NCBI GenBank assembly: GCA_041908585.1
Contig: JAYRFB010000199.1
Coordinates: forward strand, 1 to 64,000
Source of the DNA: CAINDZ01 sp041908585
Lineage (GTDB): Bacteria > Krumholzibacteriota > Krumholzibacteriia > LZORAL124-64-63
Direction of reading: 5' to 3'
DNA: 64,000 nt
Below the pieces are notes generated by a model. It did no database searches. It saw only the letters and a program-made list of their open reading frames with translations, and was not told the DNA's origin. Position 1 is the first letter of the stretch, and each line of letters begins with the position of its first letter. The position numbers and the translations under genes were made by a program. Below, piece after piece: positions 46,712-56,543 of this stretch.

Positions 46712-47059
46712 ATGTCGCTGGGTGGTCCTTATCGGCGGGGCGGGAAGCGGCGGGGGCCGGCGAAGCCGCCGACGCCGGAGGAGATCGCGCGTGGGCTGAA
46801 GGAGCTCAAGGGGCTGGCGGCCCCGAACGCGAACTACCGCGAGCGGTCGCTGGCGATCCACGGCATGATCTGCGCCAAGTGCGCGCGCGAGTTCACCGCC
46901 CAGGACCGCCACCTGCTGACCGTCCACCACAAGGACGGGAACGACCGCAACAACCCCGCCGACGGCTCGAACTGGGAGAACCTCTGCGTCTACTGCCATG
47001 AGGACGAGCACAGCCGGCAGCGCCTGGCCGACTACCTGTCCGGCCGGGATGGCAACTGA
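46712..47059 (+). CDS. yajD: YajD-type HNH nuclease family protein
   Basis: 115 residues. It has a basic Gly/Arg/Lys-rich N-terminus, then an HNH/zinc-finger fold with C-A-K-C-A-R-E-F, L-T-V-H-H-K-D-G-N-D-R-N-N-P, N-W-E-N-L-C-V-Y-C-H-E-D-E-H. The two C-x-x-C pairs bind zinc, and H-H with N and H form the HNH metal centre. This closely follows the E. coli YajD pattern. Nuclease activity is likely by family but the biological role is unknown. ATG at 46712 is chosen over 46694 because of AAGGGAGG in front. A hairpin terminator follows at 47098. Confidence 0.87.
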   Translation: MSLGGPYRRGGKRRGPAKPPTPEEIARGLKELKGLAAPNANYRERSLAIHGMICAKCAREFTAQDRHLLTVHHKDGNDRNNPADGSNWENLCVYCHEDEHSRQRLADYLSGRDGN

Positions 47060-47097
47060 ACCCGTTTTCTGACAGCAGGTTAGCTTCGGCATGGGGT

Positions 47098-47130
47098 GGC
47101 GGCCGCCGTCAGCCGGGCGGCCGCCCTCTC
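47098..47130 (+). terminator. Hairpin terminator after yajD
   Basis: Two copies of GGCGGCCGCC (47098-47107 and 47116-47125) pair as a 10-bp stem with an 8-base loop, followed by CTCTCC. It has the same form as the terminator at 33756. Confidence 0.6.
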
Positions 47131-47217
47131 CCCGATACACCCTCAAACGCCGCCGCCCGCCGCCGATAACCCCAAGGATCGGCTGCTCAACCGTTTACGT
47201 GGCGGGGAAGGCGGGAA

Positions 47218-47778
47218 GTGGGTCCTCGGGTGGGAATCGGCGTGCCGGGCGTGCTGGCAGCGGTGATCGCGTACGCGATCGCCGCCGCGCCGCTGTCCGT
47301 GTCCGTCTGCGCGGCGTCGCCTCACGACGCGCAGATCAAGGCGGACATCCTGCACGGCCTGGCCCTGGCCGTCACCTGGCCCGACAGCGCGCTGGAGCCC
47401 GGCCCGTTCGTCATCGGCCTGGTCGGACACGATGAATCGGATCCGGAGCTGGCCAGCCTGGCGGGAAGGACGCTGCGGAAGCGATCGCTCTCGCTGGTCC
47501 CTCAGCTGACAGCGGGCGCCGCCCGCGAGGCCCAGATCGTCTTCATCTCGCGGTCGGAACAGGCACGCCTGACGGACCTCCTGGGTTCGCTGGCGCGCCG
47601 GCCGCTGCTGACCGTGAGCGAGATCGACGGCTTCTGCGAAGCCGGCGGGATGGTCCAGCTGCGTCGCGACCGCAACCGCTACCGTCTCCTGGTCAACCGC
47701 GCCGCCGCCGAACGGGCGGGACTCAGGCTGGACCCGCAGCTGCTGAAGGTGGCCGAGATCGTGGAAGGAGGCGACTGA
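47218..47778 (+). CDS. YfiR-like periplasmic protein (DUF4154)
   Basis: 186 residues from a GTG start. A signal peptide ends at V-C-A-A-S. The mature part follows the YfiR/DUF4154 pattern: I-K-A-D-I-L-H-G-L-A-L-A-V-T-W-P near the start, F-V-I-G-L-V-G-H-D, A-Q-I-V-F-I-S-R-S-E and L-L-T-V-S-E-I-D-G-F, ending in V-N-R-A-A-A-E-R-A-G-L-R-L-D-P-Q-L-L-K. In Pseudomonas YfiR is a redox-sensitive periplasmic inhibitor of the diguanylate cyclase YfiN. Here the next gene, immediately adjacent, is a hybrid kinase rather than a cyclase, so the input module seems reused. Confidence 0.85.
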   Translation: MGPRVGIGVPGVLAAVIAYAIAAAPLSVSVCAASPHDAQIKADILHGLALAVTWPDSALEPGPFVIGLVGHDESDPELASLAGRTLRKRSLSLVPQLTAGAAREAQIVFISRSEQARLTDLLGSLARRPLLTVSEIDGFCEAGGMVQLRRDRNRYRLLVNRAAAERAGLRLDPQLLKVAEIVEGGD

Positions 47779-49671
<1,893 letters not shown>

Positions 49672-49689
49672 CGAAGCGGCCGGACAGCG

Positions 49690-50199
49690 CTAGCGCGGCG
49701 CCTCCACGCTCAACATGTAATGCAGCAGGGCCGTGGCCTCGTCGTCGGTCACGTCCAGGTCGGACATGGGCACGCCGTACTGCTCGACCATCGCGCGCGT
49801 CACCGGGTCGTGCTCCGCCATCCACTCGGGTGCCGTCAACTGCCGCCGCAGCCAGGCCTCGGTCCGCCGTTCGCCGACGCCGCGCAGGTCCGGCGCGCTG
49901 TCGGCCGAGCCCAGTTCGTGGCAGCCGGTACAGCCCTTGGTATCGAACAGCACCTGGCCCACCGCCGCCAGCGAATCGGACAGGGCCAACGCCTGCGCGG
50001 CGCGCGGGCCGTGATCCAGCGCGGAGGCGCTCTCGACGGCCCCGGCCGCCGGAGGCGGCGTGCCGGAGGCGGGCGTTCCCCCGGTGTCGGCGTTCCCGGC
50101 GCCGGTGCGGTCCCGGTCGCCGCAGCCGGCCAGGGATACGGCAAGGACGATGGCGGTCAAGGTCGGCAGCCAGGCGGCCGGCGCGTGGTATCGGGTCAT
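49690..50199 (-). CDS. Cytochrome c lipoprotein, monoheme
   Basis: 169 residues. It has a lipoprotein signal (V-S-L-A-G-C) and a Gly/Pro/Ala linker to about 60. A class I cytochrome c domain follows, with heme site C-T-G-C-H in T-K-G-C-T-G-C-H-E-L-G and a distal Met in G-V-P-M-S-D-L. It would be an outer- or inner-membrane-tethered periplasmic electron carrier. ATG follows GGGAG. It stands alone, convergent with the kinase gene (18-base gap) and upstream-adjacent to an S46 peptidase gene on the same strand. Confidence 0.9.
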   Translation of the reverse strand: MTRYHAPAAWLPTLTAIVLAVSLAGCGDRDRTGAGNADTGGTPASGTPPPAAGAVESASALDHGPRAAQALALSDSLAAVGQVLFDTKGCTGCHELGSADSAPDLRGVGERRTEAWLRRQLTAPEWMAEHDPVTRAMVEQYGVPMSDLDVTDDEATALLHYMLSVEAPR

Positions 50200-50291
50200 C
50201 GGGACACTCCCGGGACGGAAGGTGGGCCGCGACCGCCCCCGTGGCGGCCACGGCCCACATGATGGGCACGGTCGTCGCGATCCGCCGCCGT

Positions 50292-52355
50292 TCAGCGGCC
50301 CTGCATCTCCCTGAGCAGGTGGCCGGCCTCGTAGAGGTCGCGCAGCGCCAGCGCAATGGCGGCCGCGTGCACCGAGACCGCGCGGTTCGTGGTCTCGTCG
50401 TAGACGAAGTTCCCGGCCAGGCTCTCGAGGTTGCCGTCGAAGACCAGGCCGACCAGTCGGCCCTCGCGGTCCACCACCGGCGAGCCGGAATTGCCGCCGG
50501 TGATGTCGCAGGTGCTCACGAAGTTGAGCGGCGTGGAGAGGTCGAGCCCGTCCAGGCGGTCGCGGAAGCGCCGCGGCAGCTCGTAGGGGGGCTGCGACCC
50601 GAACGACTCGGCGCGGTCGACCAGGCCGTGGAAGGTCGTGAAGGCGGGCACGCGCGTGCCGCCCGACGGGTAGCCCAGCACGCGCCCGTACGACAGGCGC
50701 AGCGTGAACGTGGCGTCGGGCGCCGCCTTCCGGCCGAAGATCGCGAAGCGCGCGGCGCCGAGCAGTTCGCCCCCGGCCCGGGCCGGGCCCTCCACGTTCT
50801 CCCTCAGCCAGGCCTCCTGCTCGCGCAGCAGCGGATCCAGGTCCCGCGCCAGGACCACCAGCGGATCGGTGCTCGCCGCGACGGCGTCGGGGCCGCCGTC
50901 GATCAGTGCCTGGCGCGCGGCCGGATCGGCCAGGCCGGTGCCGGCGACCAGAGCGGCCGCGCGTTCGGCCGGATCCATCCCCGCCAGCGCAGCTTCCCGG
51001 AACGGGTCTCCCGGCTCCAGGTCGGTTGCCAGCCGACGGAGCGACCGCTCGAGGAGGTACTGCTCCAACTCGGGGAAGACCGGCGCCGGCGAAAGCAGCC
51101 GGAAGCGCTGGCGCCGCAGTTGCGCCTCATGGTAGCCCTCGAGGCGCTCGCCGTCGGGCTTCTGCACCTCGGCCACGTAGCGCACCAGCGCCTGCGCCGT
51201 GCGCGCGAGCCCGAATCGCGGCATCGTGCGGCCCTCCACTTCGCGCAGGCGCGACAGGCGGGCCTGCTCCGCCTGCTCGATGAGCGACCATGCCCGGCCG
51301 AATCGCTCCTGCAGTCGCGGCTCGGCCGCCAGGCGCGCGCGGAAGTCTGCTTCCTCGGCTTCCTTGCGCGCCCAGATGGCAGGATCCAGCAGCCCCCGGT
51401 ACTCGCCCTGCCGCGACTTGCGCCCGTTGCTCAGGCCCATCAGCAATCCGCCGGCCTGGCGCGCCTGTTCGGGACCGCGCGCCGCGTACGCCTGCAGCGC
51501 GTCGATCGCCTCGTCGAGGAACTTCTCGGAGCGGGGGAACGTGTGGTCGCGCCGCACCTGGAGCTGGGCCAGTGTCAGCAGGCGCTCCGTGCTGCCGGGG
51601 TGCCCGGGGACGAAGACCAGGTCGCCTTCGCGGGCGCCCTCCACGTGCAGCGGGAGCCAGGCCGGGCTCGACAGCGGTCGTCCGTCCTCGTAGACACGGA
51701 ACATCGCCAGGTCCAGGTCGTGCCGCGGGAACGTGAAGTTGTCGTCGTCGCCGCCGAAGTAGGCCGCCTGCGCCTCCGGGGCGAACACGAGCCGCACGTC
51801 GGTGAAGCTGCGATAACGGTACAGCCAGTATTCGCCGCCGCCGTACAGCTTGACGATGTCCGACTGCAGCCCCGTCGCCTCCTGGCTGGCCCGCGCGATC
51901 TCGGCACAGGCCGCCTCGCGCGCCGCCACGGCCGCGGCCCCGGTCGCGTCGGCCGGCAGGGCGGCCAGCACCTGTGCCGTCACGTCCTCGTACGACTGGA
52001 GGATGACGACCTCCAGGTCCGGGCACTTCAGCTCCTGGGCGCGCGTGCGCGCGACGAAGCCGTCCTCCACGTAGTCGCGCTCCGGCGTCGACAGCTTCTG
52101 CTGCTGTCCCTGCGCGACATGGGCGTTGGTCAGCACCAGCCCGTCCGGGCTGACGAACGAGCCGGAGCCCCCGCCGATGCGCACGCACGAGCGCTGCAGG
52201 TGCTCCAGCCACTGCGGTGTCACCGCGAAGCCGTACCGCTCCCGGAGCTGCGCCGCGGGCGGGTTGTCGAAGGTCCACATGCCCTCGTCGGCCAGGGCAG
52301 GACAGGCGAGCAGGGACAGCGCGGCCAGGGCGGCGCGCAGCGGGAAGCGAGACAT
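50292..52355 (-). CDS. S46-family dipeptidyl peptidase (DPP7/DPP11 type)
   Basis: 687 residues with a signal peptide (A-L-S-L-L-A-C-P-A-L-A). The chymotrypsin-like catalytic triad of the S46 family is visible: H79 in L-T-N-A-H-V, Asp in F-P-R-H-D-L-D-L-A-M, and S625 in G-G-N-S-G-S-P-V-V. The W-T-F-D-N-P-P motif at the mature N-terminus and G-G-D-D-D-N-F-T-F-P-R are family hallmarks. These periplasmic enzymes remove dipeptides from peptides and support amino-acid catabolism in proteolytic bacteria. It fits functionally with the secreted C25 protease at 35.5-40.3 kb. I cannot tell DPP7 from DPP11 specificity. Confidence 0.93.
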   Translation of the reverse strand: MSRFPLRAALAALSLLACPALADEGMWTFDNPPAAQLRERYGFAVTPQWLEHLQRSCVRIGGGSGSFVSPDGLVLTNAHVAQGQQQKLSTPERDYVEDGFVARTRAQELKCPDLEVVILQSYEDVTAQVLAALPADATGAAAVAAREAACAEIARASQEATGLQSDIVKLYGGGEYWLYRYRSFTDVRLVFAPEAQAAYFGGDDDNFTFPRHDLDLAMFRVYEDGRPLSSPAWLPLHVEGAREGDLVFVPGHPGSTERLLTLAQLQVRRDHTFPRSEKFLDEAIDALQAYAARGPEQARQAGGLLMGLSNGRKSRQGEYRGLLDPAIWARKEAEEADFRARLAAEPRLQERFGRAWSLIEQAEQARLSRLREVEGRTMPRFGLARTAQALVRYVAEVQKPDGERLEGYHEAQLRRQRFRLLSPAPVFPELEQYLLERSLRRLATDLEPGDPFREAALAGMDPAERAAALVAGTGLADPAARQALIDGGPDAVAASTDPLVVLARDLDPLLREQEAWLRENVEGPARAGGELLGAARFAIFGRKAAPDATFTLRLSYGRVLGYPSGGTRVPAFTTFHGLVDRAESFGSQPPYELPRRFRDRLDGLDLSTPLNFVSTCDITGGNSGSPVVDREGRLVGLVFDGNLESLAGNFVYDETTNRAVSVHAAAIALALRDLYEAGHLLREMQGR

Positions 52356-52463
52356 GAGGTCCGTCTCCGATCCGGCAGGGTGCGACCGGGCTCGGGCGTC
52401 CCTCGCGCCGCCCGGTCGCCGAAAACGATAGCTCACGGGTGGGCGCGGCGGTAGTCTGGGCCG

Positions 52464-53054
52464 ATGCCGATCACCCTGGCCACCCGGCTCGAACCGTTTC
52501 CCGCGATCGCCGGCGCTCCCGCCGGCTCGGTGGTCGCGCGCCTCGAGCGTGGTCGCGACGAGCTGCGATACCGCCTGGAGATGGCCGTTCCCGGCCTCCG
52601 GCTGCCGCCCGCGGCCGTGGGCGGCGGCGACCGCCGCGACGGGCTGTGGCGCCGCACCTGCGCCGAGCTGTTCGTCGGCATCCCGGGCCGCCGCGGCTAC
52701 CTGGAGTGGAACCTCGCGCCTTCCGGCGACTGGAACCTCTACCGCTTCGACGACTACCGGGTGCGCGCGGGCGAGGCGCCGCCGTGGGCGACGCCGGACC
52801 TGAGGGTGGAGCACACCGGCGACGGTGCGATCATCGAGGCCACGCTGCCGCTGGCGCCGTTCGGCCTGGCAGCCGCGCCGCTCGAACTTGCTGCCTGCGC
52901 CGTCGCCGAGGCGGCGGACGGCGTCCTGTCCTGGTGGGCCGCCCGCCATCCCGCGGAACGCCCCGATTTCCACGACCGGCGCGGCTTCGTCCTGCGCCTG
53001 CCGGTCGCACCGCCGTCGGGACCGCCGTCCCGCGAACCGGAGGAGACCCCGTGA
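52464..53054 (+). CDS. DOMON-like domain protein
   Basis: 196 residues without a signal peptide. The sequence follows DOMON-like proteins (L-W-R-R-T-C-A-E-L-F-V-G, then Y-L-E-W-N-L-A-P-S-G-D-W-N-L-Y-R-F-D-D-Y-R, ending H-P-A-E-R-P-D-F-H-D-R-R-G-F-V-L-R-L). DOMON folds bind sugars or heme; no clear heme ligand is visible. The stop overlaps the GTG of the next gene (GTGA), so it is coupled to the histidine phosphatase. Function unknown. Confidence 0.82.
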   Translation: MPITLATRLEPFPAIAGAPAGSVVARLERGRDELRYRLEMAVPGLRLPPAAVGGGDRRDGLWRRTCAELFVGIPGRRGYLEWNLAPSGDWNLYRFDDYRVRAGEAPPWATPDLRVEHTGDGAIIEATLPLAPFGLAAAPLELAACAVAEAADGVLSWWAARHPAERPDFHDRRGFVLRLPVAPPSGPPSREPEETP

Positions 53055-53746
53055 GCCGACCGTATCCCACCCTGGCGGCCGCAGCCGCCGCGCTGACCCT
53101 GCTGGCAACCGCGCCGGCGCAGGCCGTCCTGCCGTCGGCCGACCAGCCGGTGCGCAATCTCTTCCTGGTCCGGCACGGCGAGTACGTGCACGACGATAAC
53201 TGCGACGAGGAGGTCGGCTGCGGCCTGGATGCCCTGGGACGCGAGCAGGCCCGGCTGGTGGCGGCGCGGCTGGACGGCTTGCCGCTGGCGTTCACTTCGC
53301 TGCAGAGCAGCCCCATGACGCGGGCCCGGGAGACCGCGACGATCATCGCCGCGCAGTTCCCGGAACTGGCGCACCGGATCGAGGGCGATATCCGCGAGTG
53401 CACGCCGACCACCCGCCGCCAGGACGTCATGGCCGGGCTGAAGCCGGGTGAAGCCGGGGAGTGCGACGCCCAGCTCGCGGCGGCGGCCGCGCGCCTGCTG
53501 GTGCCCGCCACCGAAGGCGCCGACCAGAACGACATCGTCGTCTGCCACGGCAACGTCATCCGCTGGCTGGTCTGCCGGGCGCTGGACGTGGATCCGCAGG
53601 CCTGGCTGGGCATGAGCATCGCCAATTGCAGCCTGACCGTCATCCAGGTGAAGGCGGACGGCTCCTGCAAGCTGGTCGCGTTCGCCGACAGCGGGCACAT
53701 CCCGTGGTCGCAGACGACCTACCCCGGCGTGACCTGGAAGCCGTGA
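53051..53746 (+). CDS. Exported histidine phosphatase (PGAM-like)
   Basis: 231 residues from GTG at 53051 (AGGAG in front). An N-terminal signal peptide ends A-P-A-Q-A. The histidine phosphatase core has L-F-L-V-R-H-G-E-Y (catalytic His), S-P-M-T-R-A-R-E-T-A (second Arg) and V-V-C-H-G-N-V-I-R-W (second His). The R-H-G-E-Y and C-H-G-N-V-I-R forms resemble PGAM5-type phosphatases. Substrate is unknown; a periplasmic phospho-ester or phosphoprotein is possible. It is translationally coupled to the upstream DOMON-like gene. Confidence 0.88.
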   Translation: MSRPYPTLAAAAAALTLLATAPAQAVLPSADQPVRNLFLVRHGEYVHDDNCDEEVGCGLDALGREQARLVAARLDGLPLAFTSLQSSPMTRARETATIIAAQFPELAHRIEGDIRECTPTTRRQDVMAGLKPGEAGECDAQLAAAAARLLVPATEGADQNDIVVCHGNVIRWLVCRALDVDPQAWLGMSIANCSLTVIQVKADGSCKLVAFADSGHIPWSQTTYPGVTWKP

Positions 53747-53780
53747 CCGGAGGCCGGCCCCGGCGATCGCCCGCCGCGGC

Positions 53781-54848
53781 TCACCAGCCCCGCAGGTACT
53801 GCGGGGGCACCGGTGGCGTGGCGCCCAGCTCGCGGGCGGCCTGCAGCGGCCAATGCGGCTCGCGCAGCAGCGCGCGGCCCAGCAGGACCAGGTCGGCGCG
53901 TCCCTCACGGACGATCTCCTCCGCCTGCGCCGGCGTCGTGACCAGCCCGACGGCGCCGGTCGCCACGCCCGCCTCGCGGCGGAGGCGTTCGGCGAAACGC
54001 ACCTGGTAGCCGGGCCCCACCGGCACCACCGCGTCGGGCACCGCCCCGCCCGACGAGCAGTCGACCAGGTCGCAGCCCAGCGCGGCCAGCTCACGGGCCA
54101 GGGCCACGGACTGGTCCTCGTCCCAGCCGCCTTCGACCCAGTCGGTGCAGGAGAGGCGGACCCACATGGGCAACCGGTCGGGCCACTGTGCGCGGATGGC
54201 GGCCACCACCTCGCGCACCAGCCGCGTGCGGCCGGCGAAGTCGCCGCCCCAGCGGTCGTGGCGCCGGTTGGTCAAGGGCGAGAGGAACTGGTGCAGAAGG
54301 TAGCCGTGGGCGGCGTGGACCTCGACCAGCTGCGCCCCGGCCTCGAGGGCGCGCCGGGCGGCCGCCCCGAAGGCGGAGATGACCGTGGCGATGCCGGCCT
54401 CGTCCAGCTCGCGGGGCACGGCATGGCCCGGCGCGAAGGGCAGCGCGCTCGGCGCCACTATCGCGTCCCAGCCACCCTCGTTCGCACCCACCGGCCGGCC
54501 GCCCCGCCACGGCGGCAGCGTCGAGGCCTTGCGGCCGGCGTGCGCCAGCTGGATCCCGGGCACGCAGCCCTGCGCAGCCACGAAGGCGAACACGCGCCGC
54601 AGCGGCTCCACCTGTCCGTCGTCCCACAGGCCCAGGTCGTCCGGGCTGATGCGGCCCTCGGGCCGCACCGCCGTCGCCTCGGCGAGCAGGGCGCCCAGCC
54701 CGCCGGCGGCGCGGCTGCCCAGGTGCGCCAGGTGCCAGTCGGTGGCCCTTCCCTCGACGGCCGAATACTGGCACATCGGGGCCATGACCAGGCGATTGCG
54801 CAGCGTCAGGCCGCGCTGGACCAGGGGCGTGAACAGGTGCGGGGTCAT
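53781..54848 (-). CDS. Old Yellow Enzyme family NADH:flavin oxidoreductase, YqjM-like
   Basis: 355 residues, an FMN TIM barrel. The N-terminus L-R-N-R-L-V-M-A-P-M-C-Q-Y-S carries the Cys that marks the thermophilic-like/YqjM subclass. H-A-G-R-K-A and A-H-G-Y-L-L-H-Q-F-L-S-P are conserved, as is R-W-G-G-D-F-A-G-R. It reduces activated C=C bonds with NAD(P)H. The physiological substrate is unknown. It is convergent with the phosphatase gene (34-base gap) and divergent from the exchanger gene. Confidence 0.93.
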   Translation of the reverse strand: MTPHLFTPLVQRGLTLRNRLVMAPMCQYSAVEGRATDWHLAHLGSRAAGGLGALLAEATAVRPEGRISPDDLGLWDDGQVEPLRRVFAFVAAQGCVPGIQLAHAGRKASTLPPWRGGRPVGANEGGWDAIVAPSALPFAPGHAVPRELDEAGIATVISAFGAAARRALEAGAQLVEVHAAHGYLLHQFLSPLTNRRHDRWGGDFAGRTRLVREVVAAIRAQWPDRLPMWVRLSCTDWVEGGWDEDQSVALARELAALGCDLVDCSSGGAVPDAVVPVGPGYQVRFAERLRREAGVATGAVGLVTTPAQAEEIVREGRADLVLLGRALLREPHWPLQAARELGATPPVPPQYLRGW

Positions 54849-55009
54849 CGACGGTGTCCTTTCCGGGTTGCGGCGGCGCGGCGCCAGGTGCGGCCGGTCG
54901 GCGGACCTGCGGATTCCGGGGGCGCGCGGCGCCTCTGCATCCTATCATGGCGCGAACGCCACGCCGACCCCTGACCGCGCCCGTGCGGGCGCCGCCGGAG
55001 GCCATCGCC

Positions 55010-55489
55010 TTGCTCCAGCAGATCCTGATCATCGTGGTTGCCCTTGGGGGCGTCACGCTCGGCGCCGAGCTCCTGGTGCGCGGCGCCTCGCGCCTGGCGC
55101 TGCGCGCGGGCGTCTCTTCGCTGTTCGTCGGGCTGACCATCGTCGGCTTCGGCACGTCTTCGCCCGAGCTGGGCGCCAGCCTGACCGCGACGCTGCGCCA
55201 GTCATCGGACGTGGCGCTGGGGAATGTCGTCGGGTCGAACATCTTCAACATCGGCGTGATCCTGGGGCTGACGGCGCTGCTGCAGCCGATCCGGGTGCAG
55301 CTGTCGGCCGTGCGCAGGGACCTGCTGGTGGCCACGGGCGCGGCCCTGGTGCCGTGGCTGGCGCTGCCGTTCGCCGGCTTCATCCCGCGACCGGCGGGCC
55401 TCGCGCTCGTGGCGCTGCTGGTCGCGTACCTCGTCGGCGCCTACCGCCAAGCGCGCCGGGCGGCCGCCGCCGAGGTGCAACTGGTCTAG
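55010..55489 (+). CDS. Na+/Ca2+ exchanger, N-terminal half
   Basis: From TTG at 55010 (GGAGG eight bases upstream; an ATG at 54947 overlaps a possible -10 TATCAT) this encodes 159 residues. It has five membrane helices and the alpha-1 repeat of the CaCA/YrbG family: G-F-G-T-S-S-P-E-L-G-A-S and G-N-V-V-G-S-N-I-F-N. It stops at a TAG (55487-55489). The second half of the exchanger follows six bases later in the same frame. A full-length YrbG-like antiporter is about 320 residues, so the amber codon splits an otherwise complete gene in the central loop. Possibly a nonsense mutation, a two-subunit transporter or a sequence error. Confidence 0.8.
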   Translation: MLQQILIIVVALGGVTLGAELLVRGASRLALRAGVSSLFVGLTIVGFGTSSPELGASLTATLRQSSDVALGNVVGSNIFNIGVILGLTALLQPIRVQLSAVRRDLLVATGAALVPWLALPFAGFIPRPAGLALVALLVAYLVGAYRQARRAAAAEVQLV

Positions 55490-55495
55490 CAGGAG

Positions 55496-55978
55496 ATGCG
55501 TCCGGCGCACCGGGCAGCGCGCGGGGCCGTCATCAGGGACGTGGCGCTGGTCGTGGCCGGTCTGGCGCTGCTGGTGCTCGGCTCGCGCGGGTTCGTCGAC
55601 GCGGCGATCGGTATCGCGCGGCAGATCGGCTGGTCGGAGCTGGTCATCGGGCTGACCCTGGTGTCGGCCGGCACGTCGCTGCCGGAGCTGGTGACCTCGC
55701 TCGTCGCGATGCGACGCGGCAACACCGACATCGCGGTGGGCAACGTCATCGGCTCGAACATCTTCAACGCGCTGGGCATTGTCGGCGTCTGCGCCACCGT
55801 GGCCCCGCAGGCCGTGGCATGGAGCCTGGTTATCCGCGACACGCCGATCATGCTGGCGGCGTCGCTCGCGCTCCTGCCGATCATGCGCTCGGGCGGGCGC
55901 ATCTCGCGTCTCGAGGGAGGTTTGCTGCTGGGCGCGTACATCGCGTACGTCGCCTACCTGATCCTGACGGGCGGCTAG
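55496..55978 (+). CDS. Na+/Ca2+ exchanger, C-terminal half
   Basis: 160 residues from the first ATG after the TAG. It has the alpha-2 repeat S-A-G-T-S-L-P-E-L-V-T-S-L and G-N-V-I-G-S-N-I-F-N-A, and five further helices, completing the CaCA inverted-repeat fold begun by the preceding gene. It is in the same frame as the first half (codons TAG CAG GAG ATG). GGAG lies immediately against the ATG, which is too close for efficient initiation. Separate translation would depend on re-initiation after the TAG. The two halves each keep the acidic Glu of their alpha repeat, so both would be needed for transport. Confidence 0.78.
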   Translation: MRPAHRAARGAVIRDVALVVAGLALLVLGSRGFVDAAIGIARQIGWSELVIGLTLVSAGTSLPELVTSLVAMRRGNTDIAVGNVIGSNIFNALGIVGVCATVAPQAVAWSLVIRDTPIMLAASLALLPIMRSGGRISRLEGGLLLGAYIAYVAYLILTGG

Positions 55979-56012
55979 CTCCGGCGACCCCGCCGGACCG
56001 GATGCGCGGCGC

Positions 56013-56507
56013 TCAGCCGTCCAGCCGCCGGCAGTACGTGTACTTGGCGTCGCCCGGCGCGTAGAAGTCCGCGAACACTCCCGCCGTCGCGTAGCCGCTC
56101 CGCTCGTAGAAGGCGCGCGTGGAGGCGTACTGCGCCTTGCCGCTGGTCTCGGCGTAGAGCGCCAGGCCGCCGTTCTCCCGCGCGCGACGTTCTGTCTCCC
56201 GCAAGAGGCGCCGGCCCAGTCCGGCGCCCTGGCCGGATGGGTGCACCGCGATCCAGTACAGGTCCCAGCTCACCGTCGAGCACGGCACCCGGCCGTAGCA
56301 GCTGTAGCCCGCCAGGCGGCCCTGTCCGTCGTCCGCGAAGAGGAACTCGTAGCCGGCCGCGGCGCCGCGCGCCAGCGCCTCGGCCACGAGCTCGGCCGCG
56401 ATGCCGACCTCCTCGTCGCTGAAGTAGCCGGTGTCGCGCACCAGCCCGCGCACGGCCTCGACATCCGTGGGCCGCACCTGGTCGCGGAAGAGGATGGTGT
56501 CGCTCAT
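56013..56507 (-). CDS. GNAT acetyltransferase of the aminomutase operon
   Basis: 164 residues with the GNAT fold. Strand 4 and the acetyl-CoA loop are I-A-V-H-P-S-G-Q-G-A-G-L-G-R-R-L-L, and the C-terminal segment has A-F-Y-E-R-S-G-Y. It is the last gene of the operon that begins with the lysine-2,3-aminomutase-like gene (36-base gap from the second ATP-grasp gene). In Nepsilon-acetyl-beta-lysine synthesis an aminomutase (AblA) pairs with a GNAT (AblB), so acetylation of a beta-amino-acid product is a reasonable inference. It does not by itself prove that chemistry, since two ligases are also present. Confidence 0.87.
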   Translation of the reverse strand: MSDTILFRDQVRPTDVEAVRGLVRDTGYFSDEEVGIAAELVAEALARGAAAGYEFLFADDGQGRLAGYSCYGRVPCSTVSWDLYWIAVHPSGQGAGLGRRLLRETERRARENGGLALYAETSGKAQYASTRAFYERSGYATAGVFADFYAPGDAKYTYCRRLDG

Positions 56508-56543
56508 GTCGGTCAGGCTCCGGTCCGTTTCCCGTGGTAATGC

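Noticed and set aside
55487..55489. Pyrrolysine readthrough at the TAG in the exchanger gene
   Set aside because: The codon falls in a non-conserved loop, no pyl genes are in view, and other genes here could be checked only elsewhere. Nonsense or split gene is simpler.
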